DNA of 64,000 bases from Pseudolysinimonas kribbensis (lineage in GTDB: Bacteria; Actinomycetota; Actinomycetes; Actinomycetales; Microbacteriaceae). The stretch spans positions 3,100,001 through 3,164,000 of the forward strand of contig NZ_BSVB01000001.1 in NCBI RefSeq assembly GCF_030161895.1, read 5' to 3'. Below, one piece after another: positions 46,238 through 54,827 of this stretch. The stretch's first letter is position 1. Each line of letters opens with the position of its first letter. The translations under genes were made by a program, and so were the position numbers. The notes beneath the pieces are model-generated. The model searched no databases and was not told the DNA's origin. It saw only the letters and a program-made list of their open reading frames with translations.

Positions 46238-47299
46238 ATGCGTCTTCGCGATCGCACCCGCGACCTCCTGGCCCTGCGCGACAGTCCCGTGCGCTGGCCG
46301 ATCGCGCTGACCGCGGCGATCGCCATGGCGGCCCCGGTGGCGGCGTTCACGGCGCTCGGGCATCCGGCCTGGGGCCCGGTCGCCTCGTCGGGCTCCCTGC
46401 TCTCCATCTACCTGACGGCGCGAAGCCGCCGGGAGCGGGCCTGGGCGTTGCCGCTCATCGGCGCCGGCCTGCTGGCGACAGCGGCGGTCGGCGCCCTCGT
46501 CGCCGCGCAGCCGCTGGCCGTGCTCGCGCTCGTCGGCGTCGCGTCGATCCTGTCGAGCATCGTCCTCGCCCTGCGCAGCGTCGGACCGCCGGGCGGCATC
46601 TTCTTCGCGCTCGTGGCGGGCACCGCCGGTCGGGTCGCAGCGCCCGCCTCGGCCGGCGGCCCGGGGTTGCCGCCTCCGCTGATCGTCGGGCTCGTCGCCT
46701 GCGGCTGTCTCGCCGGGTATCTCGCGGTCGTCGCGCCCCTGATCGTGCCGGGCGTCCGGGCGCGGGATCGCGTCGTGGCGGACGAGCTGGTCCGACGGGC
46801 GTTCCGGCTCGACGAGCCGAACCGGGCGATCCTGCCCCGCATCCTGATCGCGATCGTCATGGCCCTCGTCGTCGTGCTGCCGCTCGGCGAGCACCGGGCG
46901 TACTGGGTCGTGCTCTCGGCGATGGCGATCCTGCAGAAGGAGCCGCACCTGCGGCTGTCGGCGGTGCGCGGCATCCACCGAGCGCTCGGCACGCTCCTCG
47001 GCGCGGGTGCCTTCGCGATCTTCGCGATCGCCCAGCCCGCCGGCTATCTCCTGGCGGGCGTGCTCGCGGTTCTGCAGTTCGTGGCGCAGGAGCTGGTCAC
47101 CCGCAACTACGGGCTCGCGCTGCTGTTCGTCACCCCACTGGCGCTCACCCTCGCCGAGCAGGGCGGTGCCGATCCGGTCGGGGTGGCGTGGGAGCGCGTC
47201 GTCGACACCCTCCTCGGTGCGGGGATCGCCGGGGTGCTGATCGCGGCGACCGCGCTGCTGCGCCGGGTGCGCAGATCACGCAGCCGCCCGGCACCCTAG
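46238..47299 (+). CDS. FUSC family membrane protein (aromatic acid exporter-like)
   Basis: 353 residues with about ten hydrophobic segments arranged as two blocks separated by a charged loop (RARDRVVADELVRRAFRLDEPNRAILPR), as in FUSC/YccS/AaeB proteins. The motif region HRAYWVVLSAMAILQKEPHLRLSAVRGIHRALGTLLGA is characteristic of the second block. Probably an efflux component for aromatic acids or of unknown substrate. A CAGG stretch precedes the ATG. Confidence 0.85.
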   Translation: MRLRDRTRDLLALRDSPVRWPIALTAAIAMAAPVAAFTALGHPAWGPVASSGSLLSIYLTARSRRERAWALPLIGAGLLATAAVGALVAAQPLAVLALVGVASILSSIVLALRSVGPPGGIFFALVAGTAGRVAAPASAGGPGLPPPLIVGLVACGCLAGYLAVVAPLIVPGVRARDRVVADELVRRAFRLDEPNRAILPRILIAIVMALVVVLPLGEHRAYWVVLSAMAILQKEPHLRLSAVRGIHRALGTLLGAGAFAIFAIAQPAGYLLAGVLAVLQFVAQELVTRNYGLALLFVTPLALTLAEQGGADPVGVAWERVVDTLLGAGIAGVLIAATALLRRVRRSRSRPAP

Positions 47300-47302
47300 A
47301 GT
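47297..47302 (+). promoter_or_regulatory. -10 box (TAGAGT), leaderless type
   Basis: TAGAGT includes the stop of the FUSC gene and ends 7 nt before the ATG at 47310. Confidence 0.5.
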
Positions 47303-47309
47303 CGGAGGC

Positions 47310-48287
47310 ATGGATCACCTCCGCCTCGGCGACAGCGGACTTCAGGTCTCGCGCATCATCCTCGGCTGCATGAGCTACGGCGACGCCTCGCGCGGCGGCC
47401 ACGCGTGGACGCTCGGGCTCGAGGAGTCCCGGCCCTTCTACCGGCAGGCGTGGGAGGCGGGCATCACGACCTTCGACACGGCCAACGTGTACTCGCTCGG
47501 GTCGAGCGAGGAGTTCCTCCGCATCCTCATGGGCGAGATCGCGAAGCGCGACGAGTACGTCATCGCGACCAAGGTGCACGGGCACATGTTCGACGGACCG
47601 AAGGGGAGCGGGCTCAGCCGCGCGGCGATCCTCACCGCGATCGACGACAGCCTCCGACGGCTCGGCACCGACTACGTCGACCTCTATCAGATCCATCGCT
47701 GGGACCCGGAGGTGCCCATCGAGGAGACGATGGAGACTCTCCACGACATCGTCCGCGCCGGCAAGGCACGCTACATCGGCGCCTCGTCGATGTGGGCGTG
47801 GCAGTTCGCCCAGGCGCAGCACGTCGCCGACCTGAACGGCTGGACCCGCTTCGTCTCGATGCAGGACCAGTACAGCCTGCTGTACCGCGAGGAGGAGCGG
47901 GAGATGCACCCGTACTGCCGCGATCAGGGCGTCGGCGTCATCCCGTGGAGCCCGATCGCGCGCGGCCGGCTGGCCCGGCCGTGGGGCGAGGACACCGAGC
48001 GCTCCCGCACCGACAAGGTCATCGCGAACAACTACAAGCAGCAGATCGAGAGCGACCGCCGCGTCGTGGAGACGGTGGGCGAGATCGCCGGCGAGCGCGG
48101 CGTGCCGATGGCCCAGATCGCGTATGCGTGGGTGCTGCACCAGTCGGCCGTGACGGCGCCGATCGTCGGGGCGACCAAGCCCGGTCAGCTCGACGATGCG
48201 ATCGCCGCGGTCGACATCGAGCTGACCGGAGACGAGCTGCGCCGCCTGGAGGAGCACTACGCCCCGCGCAACGCCGAGGGATTCTGA
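47310..48287 (+). CDS. Aldo/keto reductase
   Basis: 325 residues of the TIM-barrel AKR superfamily. Start motif RLGDSGLQVSRIILGCMSYGD; catalytic tyrosine in DTANVYSLGSSEEFL; lysine in VIATKVHG; histidine in DLYQIHRWDPEVPIEETMETLH; cofactor loop PIVGATKPGQLDDAIAAV near the end. NADPH-dependent reduction of aldehydes or ketones; closest in style to the YajO/Tas group. Its stop overlaps the next gene's ATG by one base. Confidence 0.92.
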   Translation: MDHLRLGDSGLQVSRIILGCMSYGDASRGGHAWTLGLEESRPFYRQAWEAGITTFDTANVYSLGSSEEFLRILMGEIAKRDEYVIATKVHGHMFDGPKGSGLSRAAILTAIDDSLRRLGTDYVDLYQIHRWDPEVPIEETMETLHDIVRAGKARYIGASSMWAWQFAQAQHVADLNGWTRFVSMQDQYSLLYREEEREMHPYCRDQGVGVIPWSPIARGRLARPWGEDTERSRTDKVIANNYKQQIESDRRVVETVGEIAGERGVPMAQIAYAWVLHQSAVTAPIVGATKPGQLDDAIAAVDIELTGDELRRLEEHYAPRNAEGF

Positions 48288-48724
48288 TGAGCATCACGGG
48301 GTACGACCCGCAGGCGCCGCTGGATCGCACCGACCGCGGTGAGGGCAAGCTGAACGACTACACGTACGGGCTGCTCGCGCGCAACCGCCGCATCCGGCTG
48401 ACGCTCGCGGGCAGCGACGCGTGCCAGGACGAGCTGATCGCGGTGCTCGAGCAGGGTGCCGATCAGATGGAGACCGCCGTCTCGCCGCGCACGCAGGCGC
48501 AGGAGAAGGTGGACGCGCCCATCGTCGTGCGGTTGTTCACCGGCCGCCGGGTGAGCGGTCCGGTCGGCATGGTGCCGCGCGGGCTGGAGTCGGTGGTCGA
48601 CGAGAACCTGCGCCGGCTCGACGACGCGTTCGGGATCGCCCGGATCCCGGTGGCGATCGTGCGCAAGCGCGGCCGGCTCCGCGTGCAGCTGCTCATGGGC
48701 GCGGTGCGCGACAAGCTCGTCTGA
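48287..48724 (+). CDS. Hypothetical protein coupled to the aldo/keto reductase
   Basis: 145 residues, mixed alpha/beta, no membrane segment. Contains GKLNDYTYGLLARNRRIRL and IPVAIVRKRGRLRVQLLMGAV. No family recognised. The ATG at 48287 shares its A with the stop codon of the reductase gene, so the two are translationally coupled. Confidence 0.7.
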   Translation: MSITGYDPQAPLDRTDRGEGKLNDYTYGLLARNRRIRLTLAGSDACQDELIAVLEQGADQMETAVSPRTQAQEKVDAPIVVRLFTGRRVSGPVGMVPRGLESVVDENLRRLDDAFGIARIPVAIVRKRGRLRVQLLMGAVRDKLV

Positions 48725-48745
48725 GCCGGCGTCCCGGTCCGCGCC

Positions 48746-49176
48746 TCACGAACCGCCGCTGCCGCTCGTCGCGGATCCGACCAGGAGCAGGATCCGGGTC
48801 ACGATGACCAGGCCGCCCAGGACGATAGCGAAGACGCCGAGCACCCGCCCGCGGTTCCGCGCCGCGGCGATGCACCCCAGGATGATCCCGACGACGGCGA
48901 GGAGCGTTCCGGCGATGCCGGCGAGCACCGCCGCGACGAACACGGCGGCTGCGGCGCCGAACCCGCCCGTGTCCTTGCCCTCCACGAATCCGGCGAGGCT
49001 GCCGATCGCCGAGATGAACGTGGCCAGCAGCACGATGGCGACGACGAAGTCGCCCAGGAACGCGAGCAGCGACAGCACGAACCCGGTGACGCCCAGCGCG
49101 CGTCGCGGCGCCGGAGGGGAGGGGCGTACGCCGGCGTCGGCGGGACGGCGGGGGCCGTGGCGGCGGGCTCGGTCAT
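48746..49176 (-). CDS. DUF4190-like small membrane protein (frameshift near 49115)
   Basis: About 143 residues after correction. Pro/Ala-rich N-terminus (TEPAATAPAVPPTPAYAP), then after restoring one C near 49115 the membrane part LGVTGFVLSLLAFLGDFVVAIVLLATFI and two more helices, with RNRGRVLGVFAIVLGGLVIV at the end. The repeated G-V-x-G-x-x-L-x-x-L pattern is like DUF4190/GYF-type membrane proteins of actinobacteria. Function unknown. Convergent with the coupled hypothetical gene upstream. Confidence 0.7.
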
Positions 49177-49226
49177 GCGTGCACTGTAGCGACGCGGCCG
49201 ATCCGCGCGATAGACGTCCGGACGGG

Positions 49227-49616
49227 CTACGCGGGGTCGGCGGGCTGCTGCGGCGACGCCTGCTGCGCGGCGACCTGGGCGCGGATGTCGTCCATGTCCA
49301 GCGCACGGGTCTGCTTGATGACCTCGTCGAGCGCGGGCCCCGGCAGAGCGCCGGCCTGCGCGAACACGCCGATGCCGTCGCGGAACACCATGAGCGTCGG
49401 GATCGCCTGGATGCCCATCGCGCCGGCGAGGCCCTGCTGCGCCTCGGTGTCGACCTTGCCGAACACGATGTCCGCGTTGTCCTCGGAGGCGCCGTCGTAG
49501 ATCGGCGCGAACGCCTTGCACGGGCCGCACCAGTCCGCCCAGAAGTCGACGAGCACGATGCCGTCGCCCAGCACGGTCGTCTCGAAGGTGTCCTCGGTCA
49601 GCTCCACAGTAGCCAT
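49227..49616 (-). CDS. Thioredoxin
   Basis: 129 residues. Thioredoxin fold with active site WADWCGPCKAF (residues ~27-37) and cis-proline in IQAIPTLMVFRDG near 72. Cytoplasmic (no signal peptide). The C-terminal ~20 residues (AAQQASPQQPADPA) are a family-variable tail. TAGCCT lies 7 nt before the ATG. Reduces disulphides in target proteins; a thioredoxin reductase is not in the window. Confidence 0.95.
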   Translation of the reverse strand: MATVELTEDTFETTVLGDGIVLVDFWADWCGPCKAFAPIYDGASEDNADIVFGKVDTEAQQGLAGAMGIQAIPTLMVFRDGIGVFAQAGALPGPALDEVIKQTRALDMDDIRAQVAAQQASPQQPADPA

Positions 49617-49623
49617 GCCATCC

Positions 49624-49629
49624 AGGCTA
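49624..49629 (-). promoter_or_regulatory. -10 box (TAGCCT), leaderless type, for thioredoxin
   Basis: TAGCCT on the minus strand lies 7 nt before the ATG at 49616. Confidence 0.5.
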
Positions 49630-49689
49630 GGTGCCGGATGCCGGCCGTGCCGGCTCGATGTCGGCGCCGTTCATCGGATACCATGAATC

Positions 49690-49707
49690 GACCGTCGCTC
49701 GACGGTC
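49690..49707 (+). promoter_or_regulatory. 8-bp inverted repeat at the start of the pnp leader
   Basis: GACCGTCG-CT-CGACGGTC, just after a TACCAT -10-like box (49679-49684), would form a hairpin at the 5' end of an about 190-nt leader. The pnp leader is autoregulated through a stem in enterobacteria; whether that applies here is unknown. Confidence 0.4.
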
Positions 49708-49881
49708 GCACACCCGGAGCAGGCCGGCATGAAGCTGGTCACCGGTGGTGATGCGCCGGATCGTCTGAAGACCCGGATCATTTCTACTGTTGGCCAGAAC
49801 AGCCCGGTGCTCCGCGCACGAGCGCGGGGACGGCCCTTCCTGCCCGCTCCTGCTCCACCGAGCAATTGGAGTGTTCCCTTC

Positions 49882-52173
49882 ATGGAGGGTCCCGAGATCA
49901 AGTTCGCCGAAACCGTGCTGGACAACGGCAGGTTCGGCAAGCGCACCGTCCGGTTCGAGACCGGACGGCTCGCGCAGCAGGCGCAGGGCGCGGTCGCCGC
50001 GTACCTCGACGAGGAGACGATGCTCCTCAGCGCCACGAGCGTCAGCAAGAACGCGCGGGAGGGTTTCGACTTCTTCCCGCTGACCGTGGATGTCGAGGAG
50101 CGGTCGTACGCGGCCGGCAAGATCCCCGGCTCGTTCTTCCGTCGCGAGGGCCGCCCCTCGACGGAGGCGATCCTCGTCTGCCGCCTCATCGACCGGCCGC
50201 TGCGCCCGTCGTTCGCCGACGGCATCCGCAACGAGGTCCAGGTCGTCATCACCGTCCTGAGCGTCGCGCCCGACGAGTTCTACGACGCGCTCGCGATCAA
50301 TGCGGCGTCCGCGTCCACCCAGATCTCGGGCCTGCCGTTCAGCGGCCCGATCGCGGGCGTACGCCTGGCGCTCATCCCCACTCAGGACGGGGGCCAGTGG
50401 GTCGTCTTCCCGAAGTTCAGCCAGTTGCAGGAGGCCGTGTTCGACCTCACGGTGGCCGGCCGCGTCGTTCGCAACGACGACGGCTCGTCCGACGTCGCGA
50501 TCATGATGGTCGAGGCCGAGGCGACCGAGCACAGCTGGAACCTCATCCAGGGCGGCGCGATCAAGCCCGACGAGGAGCGCGTGGCCGAAGGGCTCGAGGC
50601 GGCCAAGCCGTTCATCCGCCAGCTGGTGGAGGCGCAGGAGCTGCTCGCATCGCAGTCGGCCAAGGAGATCGCGGAGTACCCGCTCTTCGTCGACTACACC
50701 CCGGCGCTCTTCGAGGCCGTGAACGCCTACGCCCACGACCAGCTCGCGGAGATCTACCAGATCGCCGACAAGGTCGACCGCCAGCACCAGGACGACGTCC
50801 TCAAGGGGCAGGTCAAGGAGCACGTCGCCGACCTCATCGCCAAGGGCCGCCTCGGCGAGGAGACCCTCGGCATGGTGAGCGCCGCCTACAAGGGCGTGAC
50901 CAAGAAGATCGTGCGGGGCCGCATCCTGAAGGACGGCGTGCGCATCGACGGCCGCGGTCTGACCGACATCCGGGCGCTCGACGCCGAGGTGCAGGTCATC
51001 CCGCGCGTCCACGGCTCGGCGATCTTCCAGCGCGGCGAGACCCAGATCCTGGGTGTCACCACGCTCAACATGCTCAAGCTGGAGCAGCAGATCGACTCGC
51101 TGAGCCCGATCACCAAGAAGCGCTACCTGCACCACTACAACTTCCCGCCGTATTCGACCGGTGAGACCGGCCGGGTCGGTTCGCCGAAGCGTCGCGAGAT
51201 CGGGCACGGCTTCCTCGCCGAGCGCGCCCTCGTGCCGGTGCTGCCGAGCCGCGAGGAGTTCCCCTACGCCATCCGGCAGGTGTCCGAGGCGCTCAGCTCC
51301 AACGGCTCCACCTCGATGGGCTCGGTGTGCGCCTCGACGCTCTCGCTGCTCAACGCGGGCGTGCCGCTGCGCGCCCCGGTCGCGGGCATCGCGATGGGCC
51401 TCGTCTCCGACGAGGTCGACGGCCAGACGCAGTACGCGGCGCTGACCGACATCCTGGGCGCCGAGGACGCGCTGGGCGACATGGACTTCAAGGTCGCCGG
51501 CACGTCGGAGTTCGTCACCGCGCTCCAGCTCGACACCAAGCTCGACGGCATCCCCGCCTCGGTCCTGGCGAGCGCGCTGAAGCAGGCCAAGGAGGCGCGC
51601 ACCGCGATCCTCGCGGTCATCAACCAGGCGATCGACGGACCGGACGAGATGGCCCCGACAGCACCGCGCGTCATCAGCGTCAACATCCCGGTCGACAAGA
51701 TCGGCGAGCTGATCGGCCCCAAGGGCAAGACGATCAACGCGATCCAGGACGAGACCGGAGCCGACATCTCGATCGAGGAGGACGGCACCGTCTACATCGG
51801 TGCCGTCGACGGCCCCTCAGCCGAGGCCGCGCGCGCCCAGGTGCTCGCAATCGGCAACCCGCTGCAGCCCGAGGTGGGCGAGCGCTACCTCGGCACGGTC
51901 GTCAAGATCGCGACGTTCGGCGCGTTCGTCTCGCTGACCCCGGGCAAGGACGGCCTGCTGCACATCTCCGAGGTGCGCAAGCTGGCCGGCGGCAAGCGGG
52001 TCGAGAACGTCGAGGACGTGCTGAGCGTCGGCCAGAAGATCCAGGTGGAGATCACCAAGATCGACGACCGCGGCAAGCTCTCCCTCTCGCCCGTGACCGA
52101 GGAGTCCGAGGCGGCTGCCGCCGAGGGTTCCGCGGCGCCGAGCGAGGGATCGCTCGAGCCGGCCGAGAGCTAG
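49882..52173 (+). CDS. pnp: Polyribonucleotide nucleotidyltransferase (PNPase)
   Basis: 763 residues, intact. 3'-5' phosphorolytic exoribonuclease of mRNA decay; in actinobacteria it also makes and degrades tails. Two RNase PH domains (~10-230 and ~360-585) flank the alpha-helical region; the second has [23 protein letters not shown] with catalytic residues and [20 protein letters not shown] domain ([21 protein letters not shown]) at ~595-655 and S1 domain ([20 protein letters not shown]) at ~670-740. I start at [10 protein letters not shown] (GGAG 8-10 nt upstream); the frame is open 51 codons earlier but without conservation. Confidence 0.97.
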   Translation: MEGPEIKFAETVLDNGRFGKRTVRFETGRLAQQAQGAVAAYLDEETMLLSATSVSKNAREGFDFFPLTVDVEERSYAAGKIPGSFFRREGRPSTEAILVCRLIDRPLRPSFADGIRNEVQVVITVLSVAPDEFYDALAINAASASTQISGLPFSGPIAGVRLALIPTQDGGQWVVFPKFSQLQEAVFDLTVAGRVVRNDDGSSDVAIMMVEAEATEHSWNLIQGGAIKPDEERVAEGLEAAKPFIRQLVEAQELLASQSAKEIAEYPLFVDYTPALFEAVNAYAHDQLAEIYQIADKVDRQHQDDVLKGQVKEHVADLIAKGRLGEETLGMVSAAYKGVTKKIVRGRILKDGVRIDGRGLTDIRALDAEVQVIPRVHGSAIFQRGETQILGVTTLNMLKLEQQIDSLSPITKKRYLHHYNFPPYSTGETGRVGSPKRREIGHGFLAERALVPVLPSREEFPYAIRQVSEALSSNGSTSMGSVCASTLSLLNAGVPLRAPVAGIAMGLVSDEVDGQTQYAALTDILGAEDALGDMDFKVAGTSEFVTALQLDTKLDGIPASVLASALKQAKEARTAILAVINQAIDGPDEMAPTAPRVISVNIPVDKIGELIGPKGKTINAIQDETGADISIEEDGTVYIGAVDGPSAEAARAQVLAIGNPLQPEVGERYLGTVVKIATFGAFVSLTPGKDGLLHISEVRKLAGGKRVENVEDVLSVGQKIQVEITKIDDRGKLSLSPVTEESEAAAAEGSAAPSEGSLEPAES

Positions 52174-52208
52174 GGGATCCATCCCCCGGCAGCTCGGGGA
52201 GGTGGACG

Positions 52209-52249
52209 AAGGGGCGGCCCCGCGACACGTTCGCGGGGCCGTTCCCCTT
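52209..52249 (+). terminator. Strong hairpin after pnp
   Basis: CGGCCCCGCGA pairs perfectly with TCGCGGGGCCG around CACGT, and the stem extends by AAGGGG/CCCCTT past a two-base bulge. It starts 36 nt after the pnp stop and is the likely terminator. Confidence 0.7.
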
Positions 52250-52499
52250 CTCGGGCCGTCCGGGTTCTGCGGAAGGGACGGCGGGTGTCGCTCCGCCGTG
52301 CGCTGTGGACGGCGTCGCTAGGGCGAACCTACGCCGATGGATCGCGCCGCCGCCAGACCCCGCGGAACGGTCCCGGCGCCTTCTGGGCATCTTCTCGGAT
52401 TGCCGAGGTCGACGGCGCCGGATATCAGCCCGATAACTATTGCCCGTGCCGGCCGGTGACCGGACCGGGCTCCGCGTAGCCTCCGATCCAGGAGGCATC
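52250..52499. other. Noncoding gap between the pnp terminator and the next gene
   Basis: Together with the terminator region this is a 326-nt gap without a gene. No conserved frame is visible. AGGAGG at 52490-52495 is the ribosome site of the next gene, and the AT-richer patch around 52420-52442 may hold its promoter. Nothing else is recognisable. Confidence 0.5.
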
Positions 52500-53519
52500 A
52501 TGAGCGACAGTGCGCACCGCGCCACCGTCGCCGGGCCGCTGCCGGCTCCGACCACGGCGCAGACCGCCACGGTCGTCGATCCGACGCCGGTGCCGCCCCG
52601 ACCGGTCGGTCTCAGCGCCCTGCGGGTCTTCCCCGTCGCCCTGGGCACGAACGCATTCGGGTGGACCGTGGATGCCGCCGAGGCCGGGCGCATGCTCGAC
52701 GCCTTCCGCGCCACCGGCGGCGACTTCCTCGACACCGCCGACTCCTACGCCGACGGGCGCAGCGAGTCGATCCTCGGCGACTGGATGCACGCGCGCCGCA
52801 ATCGCGACAGCCTCGTGGTCGCCACGAAGGTGGGGCGCAGCTCGGAGCATCCCGGGGTCGGCGCACGTGCGATCACCGCCGCCGTGCACGACTCGCTGCG
52901 ACGGCTGCGCACCGATCGCATCGACCTGCTCTATCTGCACGTCGACGACCCGGACGTGGAGTTCGAGGAGACGCTGCTGGCGGTCGACGAGCTGATCCTC
53001 GGCGGGGCGGTGCGGGAGTTCGCGGCGGCGCAGCATCCGGGCACGCGCCTGATCGAGGCCCGGATCGCCAGCGCCCAGCTCGGCTTCACCCCGATGGCGG
53101 CCGTCCAGGCGCCCTACAGCCTCGTGTCGCGCCGGGAGTACGAGCAGGACCTCGCGCGCATCGTGCGGGCCCAGGGCCTCGGGTTCGTGCCGCGGCTCCC
53201 TCTCGCGGGCAAGTTCCTCACCGGTCGGTACCGCAGCCGCGCCGACCTGACCCCGGGCGATCGTCGCGGAGCCCTGGGGCGGCTGCTCGGCAGGACGGGC
53301 ATGCAGGTGCTGGCCGCGGTCGACCAGGTCGCCGCCGAGATCGACGCCGCTCCCGCCACCGTCGCGCTCGCGTGGTTGCTCAGCAAGCCGGATGTCGTGG
53401 CCCCGGTGGTGTCGGCCACCGCCGTGGATCAGGTCATCGATCTCACGGCGGCGGCCTCCGTCCGGTTGAGTCGACGCCAGCTCACCGAGCTGGATCGGGC
53501 GTCGGAGCCGTTCGCCTAG
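52500..53519 (+). CDS. Aldo/keto reductase
   Basis: 339 residues. AKR TIM barrel with an unusual ~40-residue Pro/Thr-rich N-terminal extension (PLPAPTTAQTATVVDPTPVPP). Motifs: VFPVALGTNAFGWTVDAAEA, catalytic tyrosine in LDTADSYADGRSESILG, lysine in VVATKVGRSS, histidine in DLLYLHVDDPDVEFEETL, and cofactor loop VVSATAVDQVIDLTAAA. NADPH-dependent carbonyl reduction, substrate unknown. AGGAGG precedes the ATG. Only distantly similar to the reductase at 47.3 kb, so not a recent copy. Confidence 0.9.
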   Translation: MSDSAHRATVAGPLPAPTTAQTATVVDPTPVPPRPVGLSALRVFPVALGTNAFGWTVDAAEAGRMLDAFRATGGDFLDTADSYADGRSESILGDWMHARRNRDSLVVATKVGRSSEHPGVGARAITAAVHDSLRRLRTDRIDLLYLHVDDPDVEFEETLLAVDELILGGAVREFAAAQHPGTRLIEARIASAQLGFTPMAAVQAPYSLVSRREYEQDLARIVRAQGLGFVPRLPLAGKFLTGRYRSRADLTPGDRRGALGRLLGRTGMQVLAAVDQVAAEIDAAPATVALAWLLSKPDVVAPVVSATAVDQVIDLTAAASVRLSRRQLTELDRASEPFA

Positions 53520-53857
53520 TTGATGCCGGCGATGTGGATCCCGCCGCTCAGCAGCAGGTAGGCGAGCAGTAGGATGATCGCGATCACCGTGAGCGCGACG
53601 CCGCCGCGGCGAGCCGATCCGCGGAAGGCGAGACCCAGCACCAGCAGCACGATGGTGACGACCGCGAGGATCGGCTGGCCGAACGGCACGCCCGCCACGA
53701 ACAGCGAGAGCGTGAACAGGGCGGCCGCGACGAGCTGGATGATGCCGAGCACGGCGGAGCGGGCCCGGATGCGGACGATGGCGTCGATGATGGCGACGAC
53801 ACCCCCGATGAGGGCGATGAGGAACAGCAGGTTGATGGCCGGAATCGTGATGGTCAA
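53516..53857 (-). CDS. Four-helix membrane protein, unknown function
   Basis: 113 residues with hydrophobic helices at ~4-28, ~34-56, ~62-80 and ~88-108, short loops (RIRARS; RGSARRGG). No family recognised; looks like the small DUF-type membrane proteins common in actinobacteria. A ribosome site (GGAAGGA) precedes the ATG. Convergent overlap of 4 nt with the aldo/keto reductase stop. Confidence 0.7.
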   Translation of the reverse strand: MTITIPAINLLFLIALIGGVVAIIDAIVRIRARSAVLGIIQLVAAALFTLSLFVAGVPFGQPILAVVTIVLLVLGLAFRGSARRGGVALTVIAIILLLAYLLLSGGIHIAGIN

Positions 53858-53948
53858 GACGCGTCCTTCCTGGAGTCCGCGACCCGTCGCCGCGGCGACC
53901 TCACCGTAGCGGGGGAGCGGCTCCGCACGGAAGGCGCCCAGCGTGCTA

Positions 53949-54548
53949 TCAGTGATCGTCCGGCAGCACGCGCGCGAACTGGCGCCGCAGCGACGCGGTC
54001 ACGGCGACCGGGTCGCCGACGTAGCTGCCGCTCATCGCGCCGTCGCGGGCGAGCATGAGGTCGTCGGCGACGTCGCCGGCGAGCGGGACGCCCATGCGGC
54101 GCAGCAGGTCCTCGAGCACCTGGAGGTACCAGTCGCGGTGCTCCTCGATGGCGCGCCGCACGGGATGCAGGTGATCCGAGAACTCCGCCGCGGCGTTGGC
54201 GAACGGGTCGCCCCGGAACCCCGGCTCATGAATGGTCGCGACGATCGCGTCGCGGAGGGCGCGCAGCGTCTCGGTGGGACCCGCGTCGCGCGCGAAGTCG
54301 GCGATGCGCTCGGCGATGTCCCGGTGGCGATGCTCGATGTAGGCGACGACGAGGCGCTCCTTGGAGCCGAAGTGCTTGTAGAAGGTCGCCTTCGTGACGT
54401 GGGCGTCGGCGATGAGCCGATCCACCCCGACCGTCCGGATCCCCTCGTCGTAGAACAGGCGATCGGCGGTGTCGAGGATGCGCTGCTTGGCGGGAGCGAG
54501 CGGAGGCAGGGCGGCCGGGACCGGGATCTCGATCGTCGCGATGGTCAT
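53949..54548 (-). CDS. TetR family transcriptional regulator
   Basis: 199 residues. N-terminal HTH: RILDTADRLFYDEGIRTVGVDRLIADAHVTKATFYKHFGSKERLVVAYI (typical TetR_N with FYKHF). The C-terminal ligand domain is all-helical. ATG 54548 is used; the frame is open further upstream but lacks conservation. The gene is preceded by a ~175-nt leader with a -10 box TATATT (54730-54735, minus) next to a long palindrome, its likely own operator. No target operon other than itself is evident; the M16 gene lies on the other side of the site. Confidence 0.9.
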   Translation of the reverse strand: MTIATIEIPVPAALPPLAPAKQRILDTADRLFYDEGIRTVGVDRLIADAHVTKATFYKHFGSKERLVVAYIEHRHRDIAERIADFARDAGPTETLRALRDAIVATIHEPGFRGDPFANAAAEFSDHLHPVRRAIEEHRDWYLQVLEDLLRRMGVPLAGDVADDLMLARDGAMSGSYVGDPVAVTASLRRQFARVLPDDH

Positions 54549-54739
54549 CCGGTTCTCTCCTCGTGTGATGGGGGTGCGGGCGGCAGTGTCGGCCGTGGCC
54601 GCCGCGGGGGACGACGGCCACGGTATGACGGGGGACGAGAAGATCTCACCACGTGGGCTCAGGTGGTTCAGGGGGTCCACCGAGTGAGCCGTGCGGTTTG
54701 GGGAACCGCTCGTTGTGCCCGCTGCGGAGAATATAGCAT

Positions 54740-54769
54740 GGGGACAGACAGACTTGTCTGTTTGTCCCC
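54740..54769. promoter_or_regulatory. 30-bp palindromic operator upstream of the TetR gene
   Basis: GGGGACA-GACAGAC-TT-GTCTGTT-TGTCCCC is symmetric at nearly every position, built of ACAGAC/GTCTGT half-sites. It overlaps the -35 region of the TetR gene's promoter (TATATT at 54730-54735, minus strand). A strong candidate for TetR autoregulation. Confidence 0.75.
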
Positions 54770-54814
54770 ACCCCGAATCGGGGGACCCCGGCGTCGCCGT
54801 TCGGGCGGGTGACG

Positions 54815-54820
54815 TAGGCT
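54815..54820 (+). promoter_or_regulatory. -10 box (TAGGCT), leaderless type
   Basis: TAGGCT ends 7 nt before the ATG of the M16 peptidase at 54828. Confidence 0.5.
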
Positions 54821-54827
54821 CGGGGCG

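Noticed and set aside
42703..46407. 1234-aa open frame on the minus strand
   Set aside because: Covers the antisense of the AMP-binding, surface and channel genes; no domains, repetitive composition.
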